A DNA stretch of 64,000 nucleotides, taken from contig NC_019751.1 in NCBI RefSeq assembly GCF_000317435.1, positions 124,001 through 188,000 on the forward strand, written 5' to 3'. A model generated the notes under the pieces. That model worked only from the letters and a program-made list of their open reading frames with translations, was not told the DNA's origin and searched no databases. This DNA is from Calothrix sp. PCC 6303 (lineage in GTDB: Bacteria > Cyanobacteriota > Cyanobacteriia > Cyanobacteriales > Nostocaceae). Each line of letters starts with the position of its first letter. Position 1 is the stretch's first letter. The position numbers were made by a program, and so were the translations under genes. Shown in pieces: positions 18,174 to 26,523 of the stretch.

Positions 18174-19709
18174 ATGAATCAATTGAAAAGGTTATTTGCA
18201 TCTCTACTCACACTCGCAATGATATGGTGGAGTTTACCAGCAGGAAATGCCCTAGCCAAAACTACCCAAAATCAAGGCTCAATCCAACCCTATCTCCAAC
18301 AGGTAGTCAATAATCTCACAGAATTTCGCCTCGATAACGGGATGAAATTCCTAGTTTTAGAACGTCATCAAGCCCCAGTAGTTTCTTTTCTCACCTATGC
18401 TGATGTGGGTGGTGTAAATGAAGAATCAGGGAAAACAGGAATAGCGCACTTTCTCGAACATTTGGCATTTAAAGGGACAACCCGCATTGCCACCAAAGAT
18501 TACCAAGCAGAAAAACCCCTGTTAGAACGTTTAGAAGAGTTGGATAATCAGATTAGAACTGCAAAAGCTGCCAACCAGCAGGAAAAAGTCACCTCCCTAA
18601 CAGCCGAATTTCAGCAAGTTGAAGCTAAAGCAACCGCATTGGTTAACCAGAATGAACTTGGGAGAATTGTCGAACAAGCGGGTGGAGTTGGTTTAAATGC
18701 GAGCACCTCCACTGAAGCAACTAAATATTTCTATAGTTTCCCTGCAAATAAATTAGAACTGTGGATGTCGTTAGAATCTGAACGGTTTTTAGAACCAGTA
18801 TTTCGAGAGTTTTATAAAGAAAAAGATGTAATTTTAGAAGAACGTCGTCTAAGGGTGGATAATTCCCCCATCGGTTTGATGATTGAGAAATTTAATGATG
18901 TTGCTTACCAGGTTCATCCCTACAAACGTCCGGTAATTGGATATGAACAAGATATTCGCAACCTCACACCAGCAGATTTAAGGGAATTTTTCGCTACCCA
19001 CTACACACCCAATAATTTAACCATTGCCGTAGTTGGGGATGTGAATCCTGTTCAAGTGAAACAACTCGCGCAAACCTACTTTGGACGCTTCCAAACTAAA
19101 GCCAAACCCCAAACAAAAATCCCGGTTGAACCCAAACAAACCGAAACCCGTCAAATTACTGTGGAATTACCTTCCCAACCATGGTATTTGGAAGGTTATC
19201 ATCGTCCAGCAATTACCCATCCTGATGATGCAGTTTACGATATTATTGCTCGAATTCTCAGTGATGGTAGAACATCAAGATTGTATAAATCTTTGGTTGA
19301 ACAAAAGCAATTAGCTTTGTCTGCACAGGGTTTTAGTGGTTTTCCCGGTGATAAATACCCGAACCTGATGTTATTTTACGCACTCACTGCACCTGGCAAA
19401 TCAGTGGATACAGTAGCCACTGCACTGCGGCAAGAAATCGATAAATTACAAATAGAAACTGTCACCCCAGAAGAACTACAAAGAGTTAAAGTTCAAGCCA
19501 AAGCTGAGTTAGTGCGATCGCTTGATTCTAATATGGGCATGGCACAACAGTTATTAGAATATGAAGTCAAAACTGGTTCCTGGAAAAACCTCTTTGCCAA
19601 ACTCGAACAAGTCGCAGCAGTGACACCTGAAGATATTCAACGAGTTTCAAAAGCAACATTCACTGCCGAAAATCGCACAGTTGGGAAATTACTATCTAAG
19701 AAGGTTTAA
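18174..19709 (+). CDS. M16-family zinc metallopeptidase, catalytic-type subunit
   Basis: Insulinase-family (M16) protease, exported. I start it at ATG 18174 because this gives a proper signal peptide (MNQLKRLFASLLTLAMIWW ... ending ALA near residue 28); the frame extends back to a TTG at 18126. The inverted zinc motif HFLEH is intact (His92, Glu95, His96). Between it and the distal ligand region (TSTEATKYFYSFPANKLELW) lies a charged coiled insert of about 60 residues (LLERLEELDNQIRTAKAANQ). The middle contains HYTPNNLTIAVVGDVNP and the second M16 domain contains ARILSDGRTSRLYKSLVEQ. A non-catalytic partner-type gene follows at 20942. Confidence 0.93.
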   Translation: MNQLKRLFASLLTLAMIWWSLPAGNALAKTTQNQGSIQPYLQQVVNNLTEFRLDNGMKFLVLERHQAPVVSFLTYADVGGVNEESGKTGIAHFLEHLAFKGTTRIATKDYQAEKPLLERLEELDNQIRTAKAANQQEKVTSLTAEFQQVEAKATALVNQNELGRIVEQAGGVGLNASTSTEATKYFYSFPANKLELWMSLESERFLEPVFREFYKEKDVILEERRLRVDNSPIGLMIEKFNDVAYQVHPYKRPVIGYEQDIRNLTPADLREFFATHYTPNNLTIAVVGDVNPVQVKQLAQTYFGRFQTKAKPQTKIPVEPKQTETRQITVELPSQPWYLEGYHRPAITHPDDAVYDIIARILSDGRTSRLYKSLVEQKQLALSAQGFSGFPGDKYPNLMLFYALTAPGKSVDTVATALRQEIDKLQIETVTPEELQRVKVQAKAELVRSLDSNMGMAQQLLEYEVKTGSWKNLFAKLEQVAAVTPEDIQRVSKATFTAENRTVGKLLSKKV

Positions 19710-19713
19710 AGAA

Positions 19714-19782
19714 GCAACTCTTAACTGGTAGCCCTTTTAAGGTGGTAACGCTAACCACCTTGAAAGGGCAACTCTTAACTGG
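19714..19782. terminator. Strong hairpin flanked by 15-bp direct repeats
   Basis: CCCTTTTAAGGTGGT (19732-19746) pairs with ACCACCTTGAAAGGG (19754-19768) with one mismatch. The hairpin is framed by the exact 15-base direct repeat GCAACTCTTAACTGG at 19714-19728 and 19768-19782. It lies between convergent genes and is a likely bidirectional terminator; the direct repeats hint at insertion or slippage. Confidence 0.65.
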
Positions 19783-19812
19783 CAACAGGGATCAAAGAAG
19801 TGGGAATTTAAA

Positions 19813-20583
19813 CTAAATGGGCAAATTATCCGGATCAATACCTTGGGATTTTAAATAGGCAATTAACCGCTCTTTTTGTTGACGTTCCTGTTCAGCACGT
19901 TGACGTTCCTGTTCAGCACGCTGACGTTCCTGTTCCACACGTTCGGTACCCCAAGGCAACAAATTACCAGCTTCATCCCACCACCGCAACCAATACCCCG
20001 TTCTACCTTGTTTTGTCCCTTGCCATGTTCCCAAAAACAAACCCATTGAGGAAACCCAATTCCGACCATTTTCATCAGGTTGCGTCAGTTCATAGCGTCC
20101 ATTTTCCAACTGATAAAACTCTAACAAACCACCATCTGGAGCAAAAATAACGTAATTAGGAATCCGTAAAATTTGCTCATAGAAAAACAATTTTCCAGGT
20201 GGATAAGTTCTCCGATAAGAATATTCTGCCCCATCAAGATCAGATAAAAATTCCATAACTAGCGCTGGAACATCACCTTCCAAATTAGGCGTATAGCTCT
20301 TACGGTCTGGTAAAATCTCCAAAACAGAGGGAACATAAAGCCAATCGGGAGCTTTAGCCACAAATTGTCCATTTAGGGTGGCACAAAGACCAAAATTTGC
20401 AGCGATTAGCATCTGAGGTTGAATGAAACCGCTAATTTCGAGACTTTCGCTCAAAGCAGAAGCCAAAAGTGGTTGACCTGTATTATCCACTGGTTCGTTC
20501 TCTAACTTGAAATCTTCGGGCAATGCTTCCCAAGTTATTACCAGTTCTGTTGATGCTTGAGCTTCTTTGATCTGGGCTACCAT
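19813..20583 (-). CDS. Uma2-family protein with C-terminal heptad repeats
   Basis: Second Uma2/DUF820 protein, 256 residues. The nuclease-like core includes FGLCATLNGQFVAKAPDWLY, VPSVLEILPDRKSYTPNLEG, VPALVMEFLSD (acidic active-site strand) and KLFFYEQILRIPNYVIFAP. After GYWLRWWDEAGNLLPWGTER the C-terminus is a coiled coil made of seven-residue units ERQRAEQ, encoded by a 21-base tandem repeat at 19881-19938, and ends LIAYLKSQGIDPDNLP. That layout is typical of long cyanobacterial Uma2 proteins. It sits on the opposite strand between the two M16 genes. The function of the family is unknown. Confidence 0.87.
   Translation of the reverse strand: MVAQIKEAQASTELVITWEALPEDFKLENEPVDNTGQPLLASALSESLEISGFIQPQMLIAANFGLCATLNGQFVAKAPDWLYVPSVLEILPDRKSYTPNLEGDVPALVMEFLSDLDGAEYSYRRTYPPGKLFFYEQILRIPNYVIFAPDGGLLEFYQLENGRYELTQPDENGRNWVSSMGLFLGTWQGTKQGRTGYWLRWWDEAGNLLPWGTERVEQERQRAEQERQRAEQERQQKERLIAYLKSQGIDPDNLPI
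19881..19938. repeat. 21-bp tandem repeat, 2.7 units, inside the Uma2 gene
   Basis: Unit GACGTTCCTGTTCAGCACG plus two bases, starting at 19881, 19902 and 19923. The units encode the heptads ERQRAEQ of the coiled-coil tail, so copy number may vary by slippage without breaking the frame. Confidence 0.85.
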
Positions 20584-20667
20584 AGACGCTGCCTTTTTCG
20601 ACGTATTCTTATTTTACCGCTTGCGTACTATTTTACTAATTTCTAGAAGAGTCGAAGTGAAAGAATA

Positions 20668-20904
20668 ATGGATCAAACAGTAACTATTGAAGATGTATTA
20701 GAGTTAATCAAACAGCTTTCATTGCTCGATAAATTACGCCTGATACAGCAAATTGCACCCCAAATTGAACATGAGTTAACAAATTTTCAATCGCAACCAC
20801 GAAAGTCATTGCGAGGATTGTGGCGAGGTAGTAATGTTTCGGAATCAGATATTACCCAAATGCGTCAAGAAGTCTGGGCAAATTTCCCCCGTGAGGATAT
20901 TTAA
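20668..20904 (+). CDS. Small antitoxin-like protein (VapB-type in cyanobacteria), no toxin adjacent
   Basis: A 78-residue protein starting MDQTVTIEDVLELIKQLSLL and ending SLRGLWRGSNVSESDITQMR followed by QEVWANFPREDI. This pattern (two N-terminal helices around LDKLRLIQQIAP, then RKSLRGLWRG and a C-terminal arm ending NFPRED) is seen in many small cyanobacterial proteins located directly before PIN-domain toxins. I recognise the pattern, not a characterised protein. Here no PIN gene follows: the next start codon, 37 bases downstream, is the M16 gene. It may be an orphan antitoxin or a stand-alone regulator. Confidence 0.7.
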   Translation: MDQTVTIEDVLELIKQLSLLDKLRLIQQIAPQIEHELTNFQSQPRKSLRGLWRGSNVSESDITQMRQEVWANFPREDI

Positions 20905-20941
20905 TTACCATATACTAGCTTGCTGAATCTAAAATCAAAAT

Positions 20942-22390
20942 ATGAATCTAAAAAAATTACTCTCTACATTAATACTCACCCTGAGTTTATTAATTTCTAC
21001 CCTGAATCCAGTATTTGCAGATGTCACCAACAATGCTAAACATTACACAGAATTAAAGCTGCCACCATTACCTGAAGTCAAACTGCCGAAATATGAGCGG
21101 CTAACTTTGAAAAACGGCATGGTAGTGTACTTGATGGAAGAACATGAACTACCATTGATTACTGGAACCGCGATTGTGCGTACAGGCGATCGCTTGGAGC
21201 CACAAACGAAGGTAGGATTAGCAAAGTTAACTGGTGAAGTCATGCGAAGTGGTGGCACTACCAAGCATACACCTGACCAACTCAATAATTTATTAGAACA
21301 ACGTGCCGCATCTGTAGAAACCAACATCGGTGAATCTATGGGTAGCGCTAGTTTTGAATCCCTAACCGAAGATATTGATACGGTATTTGATCTCTTTGCT
21401 GAGGTGTTGCGACAACCAGCTTTTGCCCCCGAAAAACTAGATTTAGCCAAAAATCAAGAACGCGGTAATATTTCCCGCCGTAACGATAGTCCTGAAAGCA
21501 TAGCCCAGAGGGAATTTGCTAAACTCATCTATGGCAAAGACAACCCCTACTCCCGCACCACCGAATACAAAACTATCACCCCAATTAAACGTGACGATTT
21601 AGTCCAGTTTTACCAACAGTATTTTTATCCGAATAACATCATTCTCGGTATAGTTGGCGACTTTAATTCAGCAAAAATCAAAACCCTAATTCAAAGTAAG
21701 TTAGGGGATTGGAAACCTAGCCTTAAACCCATCAAACCCCAACTTCCCCAAGTTAAACAGGCTAATGCAGATAAAGTCTTTTTTGTCAATCAACCACAAC
21801 TAACTCAAAGTAATGTTCTGATTGGACACATTGGTGGAGAATTTAAGAACCCCGATTATGCGGCACTAGATGTCCTAAATAATGTAGTAAATGGCTTTGG
21901 GGGAAGGCTTTTTAACGAAGTGCGATCGCGTCAAGGATTGGCATACTCAGTATACGGCTATTGGAGTCCTCGCTATGATTATCCTGGTATGTTTATCGCT
22001 GGTGGACAAACCCGTTCTGATGCAACTGTTCAATTTATTAAATCCATCAAAACTGAAATCAAACGTCTACAAACTGAACCCATCACCGCCAAAGAACTAG
22101 CATTTGCCAAAGAATCAACCCTCAATTCTTTTGTCTTTAACTTCCAAGATCCCGCTCAAACCCTATCGCGCTTAATGCGGTACGAATATTATGGTTATCC
22201 CCCAGACTTCCTATTTACCTATCGTCGAGGAGTTGAAGCCACAACTATTCAAGATGTACAACGAGTCGCCAAAAAATACCTCAAACCTGATAGCTTAGTA
22301 ACATTAGTTGTAGGTAGTCAAACTGCCATTAATCCGCCACTAACCCAATTGAAAAATCAAGTTACAACCATCGATGTGACGATTAATTAA
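20942..22390 (+). CDS. M16-family peptidase-like protein lacking the HxxEH motif (non-catalytic partner type)
   Basis: Second M16-family protein, 482 residues with a signal peptide (MNLKKLLSTLILTLSLLIST, cleavage after VFA near 28). The position of the zinc motif reads GLAKLTGEVMRSGGT, with no HxxEH, so it cannot be a zinc protease by itself. It keeps the Arg/Tyr region of the partner subunits (GGRLFNEVRSRQGLAYSVYG, about 320-340) and YFYPNNIILGIVGDFN. In related bacterial pairs one subunit has the metal site and the other the R/Y pair, and the two form a dimer. The gene at 18174 supplies the metal site. It ends before a clear terminator at 22473. Confidence 0.92.
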   Translation: MNLKKLLSTLILTLSLLISTLNPVFADVTNNAKHYTELKLPPLPEVKLPKYERLTLKNGMVVYLMEEHELPLITGTAIVRTGDRLEPQTKVGLAKLTGEVMRSGGTTKHTPDQLNNLLEQRAASVETNIGESMGSASFESLTEDIDTVFDLFAEVLRQPAFAPEKLDLAKNQERGNISRRNDSPESIAQREFAKLIYGKDNPYSRTTEYKTITPIKRDDLVQFYQQYFYPNNIILGIVGDFNSAKIKTLIQSKLGDWKPSLKPIKPQLPQVKQANADKVFFVNQPQLTQSNVLIGHIGGEFKNPDYAALDVLNNVVNGFGGRLFNEVRSRQGLAYSVYGYWSPRYDYPGMFIAGGQTRSDATVQFIKSIKTEIKRLQTEPITAKELAFAKESTLNSFVFNFQDPAQTLSRLMRYEYYGYPPDFLFTYRRGVEATTIQDVQRVAKKYLKPDSLVTLVVGSQTAINPPLTQLKNQVTTIDVTIN

Positions 22391-22472
22391 AGATGTTTTG
22401 AGACAATAGAGACCTTTAGGTTGAAAGTCTCCAAGATTTTTACTTAACTTGTCGAATTATCTTAATTAAACA

Positions 22473-22522
22473 AAGACTGGAAACCTCAACATGAAGAAGT
22501 TTCCAGTCTTATTTATATTTTT
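22473..22522 (+). terminator. Intrinsic terminator after the M16 gene
   Basis: Stem AAGACTGGAAAC (22473-22484) with GTTTCCAGTCTT (22499-22510), loop of 14 bases, followed by an AT-rich tail containing TATTTTT. It ends transcription about 120 bases after the M16 stop codon. Confidence 0.8.
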
Positions 22523-22527
22523 AAGTT

Positions 22528-22626
22528 ACACCAATTTGAAGAAAGAATGCGACATATAAATCTGGAGAAACTAGGTATATCGCGTCTCCAGATAATTACC
22601 TGTTGCAAACATTATTTGAATCGGTA
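22528..22626. repeat. About 100-bp MITE-like element, copy 1
   Basis: Begins ACACCAATTTGAA and ends TTGAATCGGTAT, imperfect inverted ends, with a central hairpin TCTGGAGA/TCTCCAGA. A second copy at 56119-56221 shares both ends, the inner words (ATTCGACA-type and GTTGCAA-CATTATTTGAAT) and a central hairpin. See the finding on this family. Confidence 0.65.
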
Positions 22627-23775
22627 TTATCAATTGACAAACCAGAGATAACATAATCCGACTGGGAGGAGTGGGATTATAAAAATTGAAACATAAACGA
22701 AATTATAGTAGATTTCACCAAATATGATAACTAATTAATTGTTACTTTCTTTTCCCCTCTAGCACCAGTAAGTAGTTCAGTTGCCAAGCTGTAACTAAAT
22801 ACTTCTAGAACATACCCCTAATTAAATAATTATCGAAGGACTAACAATTTCAAGCACTCAGCTTTGCCCGAACCTTGTGCAATGAAAAGCTTTGAGAAAA
22901 TTAGATACTGCTTATGGAAGGCGTTCTAATTACTTTTAGCTTAAATCCTAAGGGGTAGAGAACTATCAATAGTAACAATCTAACTTGTATATTTTTTAGG
23001 AGTACTAGACTCCATCAAGCTCTAACTTTTGGTACATTAGTTTTTTCACAATTTAAGCACAGAACTTAACAGATGCTTAAATTTCCCTACCTCCCTAAGT
23101 ATTAATAACGTGAACAACCAACACTTTACTCACTTGCATTTGATATATCTAATGTATAAATAATAATGCGATATTGTTTGCCAAGTTGGCACTTTAATTA
23201 CAAAAAGATCACGAAACTTGCTGCCGCAAAGAACTAAATGCGACAGTACAGATTGAATACGAGTTAAAAGTCAAATATTTAATTGATTTATTTTCCTTTA
23301 ACTATGATATCATAATTAAATGACAGACTAACTGAAATAAATGACAAGCCATCAAGACCCATAGAAAAACTACCTAACTATCTTAGAAATTCGCCTTGTG
23401 CCCCACTAGTAATATCACAGTCTTATTATCTAGCGAGGATTACCTAAGCCCTATATCTGAAAGTTCTGTCCTTACCTTTACTCAAGTCTTTGTCTAGTCA
23501 AGCTAACTCATGGAAATTATCCCACAGTCTTCATATTCGGTGATATTTATCATAGCCTACAAAAAATCCATCAAATTGCTAGTTAACAACTTGATGGAAC
23601 ACATTAACACCCATCACATCTACAAGTTCTCTCAGAAAGAATTGTATAAATTTGACTTGCAGACATGGTTGAGTAAAAAAATCGCAAGCGGCACTACTGA
23701 TAGAACTAAGCTTCAACCTTTGTCTATCACATATCTTAGATGTATTTAATTAATAAACTCTCAATATAGGCTTTA
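22627..23775. other. Long non-coding stretch downstream of the hetP-family gene
   Basis: About 1.1 kb, AT-rich, with many stop codons in all frames. A short open frame at 23510-23749 has no recognisable domain or ribosome binding site and is not called. A 13-base palindrome TGCCAAGTTGGCA lies at 23179-23191. I see no RNA gene. Confidence 0.5.
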
Positions 23776-24246
23776 CTACTTGTCCATAAGCCTCAAACTG
23801 CTATTTCCAGAGGTTTTTTCCGATAGATTAGAATCATTCGATTGAGATTCGTCTATTTGTGTCGATAACCAATCTTCCCAAGTTCCGCTATTACGAGATT
23901 TATTTTTTTTCTGTCCACCAACTTCCATGTATGCTAAATCTTTAATCTTGTTCAAGCAAGCTGCTGCTAATCTGTTTTCAGATGATTTATCTGATGTTGT
24001 TTTAATTTTATTTATTTCATCATGTAGCTGTTGATTTGATTTTTTGGAAGTAGAGTTTTCCTTAAGTAAGCGATTATAAGTTCTGTAGGGAATGTAATGC
24101 AGAGGATTATATCCGGAGAAACGCAGCATCAAAACACAAGCCCAAGAATACTTCCCTGCCAGAATTGCTTCGACTACTTGATCGAATTGTTCGCGGTTAG
24201 CTTTCTTTTCAAAACTGCTACTAATACCAGAATTATCGTGATTCAT
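23776..24246 (-). CDS. hetP: HetP-family heterocyst differentiation regulator
   Basis: Member of the HetP family, proteins that act after HetR to commit cells to heterocyst fate. The conserved core is at residues 21-63: [20 protein letters not shown], then [20 protein letters not shown] and NRLLKEN, matching what I know of HetP. The C-terminal half is polar and Ser/Asn-rich with no known domain, as in the family. I start at ATG 24246 (156 residues); the frame extends to a GTG at 24267. An inverted repeat like the HetR target lies about 0.68 kb upstream at 24929-24945. Because heterocyst formers carry several HetP paralogues and no hetC is visible upstream, this could be hetP itself or a paralogue. 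Confidence 0.85.
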   Translation of the reverse strand: MNHDNSGISSSFEKKANREQFDQVVEAILAGKYSWACVLMLRFSGYNPLHYIPYRTYNRLLKENSTSKKSNQQLHDEINKIKTTSDKSSENRLAAACLNKIKDLAYMEVGGQKKNKSRNSGTWEDWLSTQIDESQSNDSNLSEKTSGNSSLRLMDK

Positions 24247-24344
24247 AGAACTGTTAAAACTATTCACTAAAAGTCAACTATTGTCTTAATTATCAGGTGA
24301 GATTTATCTCTGATTAGATAAAATTTGAGAAATTTTTTTAGTCT

Positions 24345-24545
24345 TTAATTATTCATGTGCTTGAATAGCATATTGGCTATGGGATAATATTCGGTTGTTA
24401 TGAAGCTATTTCTTTGATTGACTAAAATCTCAAACTCGATAAATTTTTGCTGCCATGTTCTCGCTGCATCCTGTCGGCAATCATTTTCTGGATATTTATC
24501 TTGGTGTGAGGTTTCAACTGCACTAGACTTGATGATCTTTTCCAT
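24345..24545 (-). CDS. Small protein of unknown function upstream of hetP (66 aa)
   Basis: The inner ATG at 24545 follows an excellent AAAGGAGG site eight bases away, which supports real translation, so I start here rather than at 24584. The product MEKIIKSSAVETSHQDKYPE... ends ...YYPIANMLFKHMNN and is hydrophilic with no signal peptide, membrane span or known domain; the segment TWQQKFIEFEILVNQRNSF is probably helical. It ends 98 bases before the hetP start on the same strand and downstream of the HetR-like site, so it could share the hetP transcript. I do not recognise the family. Confidence 0.6.
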   Translation of the reverse strand: MEKIIKSSAVETSHQDKYPENDCRQDAARTWQQKFIEFEILVNQRNSFITTEYYPIANMLFKHMNN

Positions 24546-24827
24546 AAGTAGACCTCCTTTCGGAAATTTAACTGTTGCTATCAACCTTGTTCGGCTTTGC
24601 TTGAATGCCTGATTGGTTTTTGGTAAATGCAGTTATGTCCTCTTGTAGAATATGTAATCACTCCTAGCTTTGCATCTCTAAATTAAGAAGCAGTTTCACC
24701 CTTTACCAATTTCGCCAAAAAACAGCTAAGAAAACTAGTAAAGCTTTGGCAAAAAATAAAAACTTTTATTTGTCTTATACATAGCATTATATTAGTATTT
24801 ATACTATTTTTTACGACAAATGTCATC

Positions 24828-24840
24828 TGCCAAATTGGCA
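24828..24840. promoter_or_regulatory. 13-bp palindrome TGCCAAATTGGCA
   Basis: Perfect odd palindrome TGCCAA-A-TTGGCA upstream of the 66-codon gene. The near-identical TGCCAA-G-TTGGCA occurs at 23179-23191, on the other side of hetP. Possible operator of a dimeric regulator; no known factor is assigned. Confidence 0.4.
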
Positions 24841-24928
24841 TATTTACGAATTTAACTTATTCGCTTTTTCTCATGTCTACATTAGATGTGATTCGGCTTG
24901 AGTTTTTATCCTCCAGATGTTGATAATT

Positions 24929-24945
24929 GAGGGGTAACACCCCCC
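24929..24945 (-). promoter_or_regulatory. Putative HetR-binding inverted repeat upstream of hetP
   Basis: GAGGGGTAACACCCCCC at 24929-24945 is an inverted repeat of GAGGGGT and ACCCCCC around three bases. The HetR target known upstream of hetP in Anabaena is of the form GAGGGGT-N3-ACCCCTC; this site differs in one base of the right half. Its distance from the hetP start is about 0.68 kb, so it would drive a long leader that includes the 66-codon gene. Binding is inferred. Confidence 0.6.
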
Positions 24946-25632
24946 ATTTAGGCATTCTGGAATCAGTTTAATTAAGCAAACTTCCTCAAAAATTTTAACA
25001 CTCTTGTAGTAGATAAACAATTATATTTTGGTAAAGACACCGATGCTACTCTAATTACCTGTGAGAGTATCTATATAATGCTGTTATTGACACTTTTAAT
25101 AAATACAATCTATGAAATTTTGGCTGATAACTCTTGATTTAACTACTTTGTTGGTAGAAACTTAATTTCAAAATTTGCAACATAATTATTGTAATTCTTG
25201 AATCAATATTGTTTAGTAATTGCAGATACAAAGTTGTAAATTTTGTATATTTAGGAATTAAATTTATATTTTTATTTACGAGCAGTGCATTGGATCAGAA
25301 TAGTTAGTCCTGAAAAACTAGTAATAGAATAATTACGACTTAAAGCTATTCAAGAACTGGAAGAAAACTTCACCGTTGCAGGGCGATATTTACTCCAAGC
25401 TATTTTTTGAAGTTAACATTAAAATTTATAATTAATTCTTTTATATGAGTTTATATTACATAATATACATGAAATAACGCATTAAATAATTAGTAATATT
25501 TTTCTGTCATCAAGAGTAATAATAAATTATTTTTTTAGATGTAAAGAGATGAAATTATAAGTACATAAATCTCGATTCAATATAATCTATCTACAATCTA
25601 AAAAACTGTCGATAAAGTGTTGACAGTAAATA
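24946..25632. other. Non-coding region with a possible gene remnant
   Basis: Mostly AT-rich sequence with stops in all frames. At 25333-25410 a 25-codon open piece reads RLKAIQELEENFTVAGRYLL followed by QAIF and a stop, which looks like the coding 3' end of a lost gene; the frame is closed just upstream. I cannot name the ancestor. Confidence 0.3.
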
Positions 25633-25713
25633 TTTCATGAATAGTAAACTTATGTTGTGGTGAGGTACTATTCATCAATTGGAAACGGAAAATCGGCTCT
25701 TCGGCTCTTTTTA
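25633..25713 (+). ncRNA. Candidate small RNA (stem-loop, ATTGGAAAC word, T-run)
   Basis: ATGAATAGTA (25637-25646) pairs perfectly with TACTATTCAT (25666-25675), followed at once by CAATTGGAAACGG and an eventual T-run (25708-25712). An unpaired ATTGGAAAC-type word after a 5' stem-loop is reminiscent of the cyanobacterial Yfr2/Cyano-1 small RNAs. A TTGACA at 25620-25625 lies just upstream. The terminator stem is not convincing, so confidence is low. Confidence 0.25.
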
Positions 25714-26310
25714 TGGAAAACCCGGTTAAAAATAGTTGAAAGACTTATTATATAAGGATTTAGCTTCAAAAAGCATCATAATTACTTTGTAAACATTGTT
25801 CTGTGAGGGTTGTACTACAACAAATCCTCAACCTCAATAAAACTGCCTGAAGAACCGGAAAATCTTCATAAACCATTCGCGTTCTAAATACAGGGAAATA
25901 CAGTGCTTTTCAATACCAAATAAGCTCCTGGTGCTTCTTAAGTATGTTTTTAATTGACGAAGGCTTCAAGCGTAACATGTTTCTAAGTAGATTTGATTGT
26001 TTATCTGGGAAAGTTTGAGGAATAGGGGAATATATTTAGCCCACTTTATATATTTACTTACTTTGCCAATAGGCTGATCGTGGTTTATCAAAACTTCACT
26101 AATACTTTAATTGATATTTACGAACAAGCGCGTGATCTACGTTATTCCCTGTACACAAATCTGTATTTGAAGCCCGGTGAATCAAGCATTATTCCTGTAA
26201 ATAACATACGTAAAAGTAAAAAATATTTGTGTAAACTTTTTCTCGGTCATACGGAGAAGTAGATGAAGATCTGATATTAGAGTGTTCCAACAAATAAATA
26301 ATCCAAAATC

Positions 26311-26523
26311 TGTCATTGCGTAGCTTGCGAACCAAAAGTTGGAGGAACGACGTTGCTTACATCCCGCAGGGTAGCATAAGTCCGTTCGCTCTTGGCGTTC
26401 CCGCAGGGTAGCGGACACGCTCCGCGTTTCTTAAATGCCCTTTGGGCTATACGCATGGTCTACAATATCTTGGGATTGCCACGCTTCAATTGGTTACGTG
26501 AGACCTACGCGGACGCAATGACA
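26311..26523. repeat. 213-bp palindrome-rich element with 11-bp terminal inverted repeats
   Basis: Bounded by TGTCATTGCGT (26311-26321) and its exact complement ACGCAATGACA (26513-26523). The interior holds repeated words such as CCCGCAGGGTAGC (twice) and GCCCTTTGGGC. The GC-rich composition differs from the AT-rich surroundings. It looks like a small non-autonomous element or clustered repeat. Confidence 0.65.

Noticed and set aside
23510-23749. 79-codon open frame on the plus strand
   Set aside because: No ribosome binding site, no recognised domain, biased toward residues of AT-rich random sequence; it faces the hetP gene without other support.
26080-26262. 60-codon open frame with GTG start
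   Set aside because: No ribosome binding site or family resemblance; starts in AT-rich non-coding DNA. Could be a remnant but cannot be supported.
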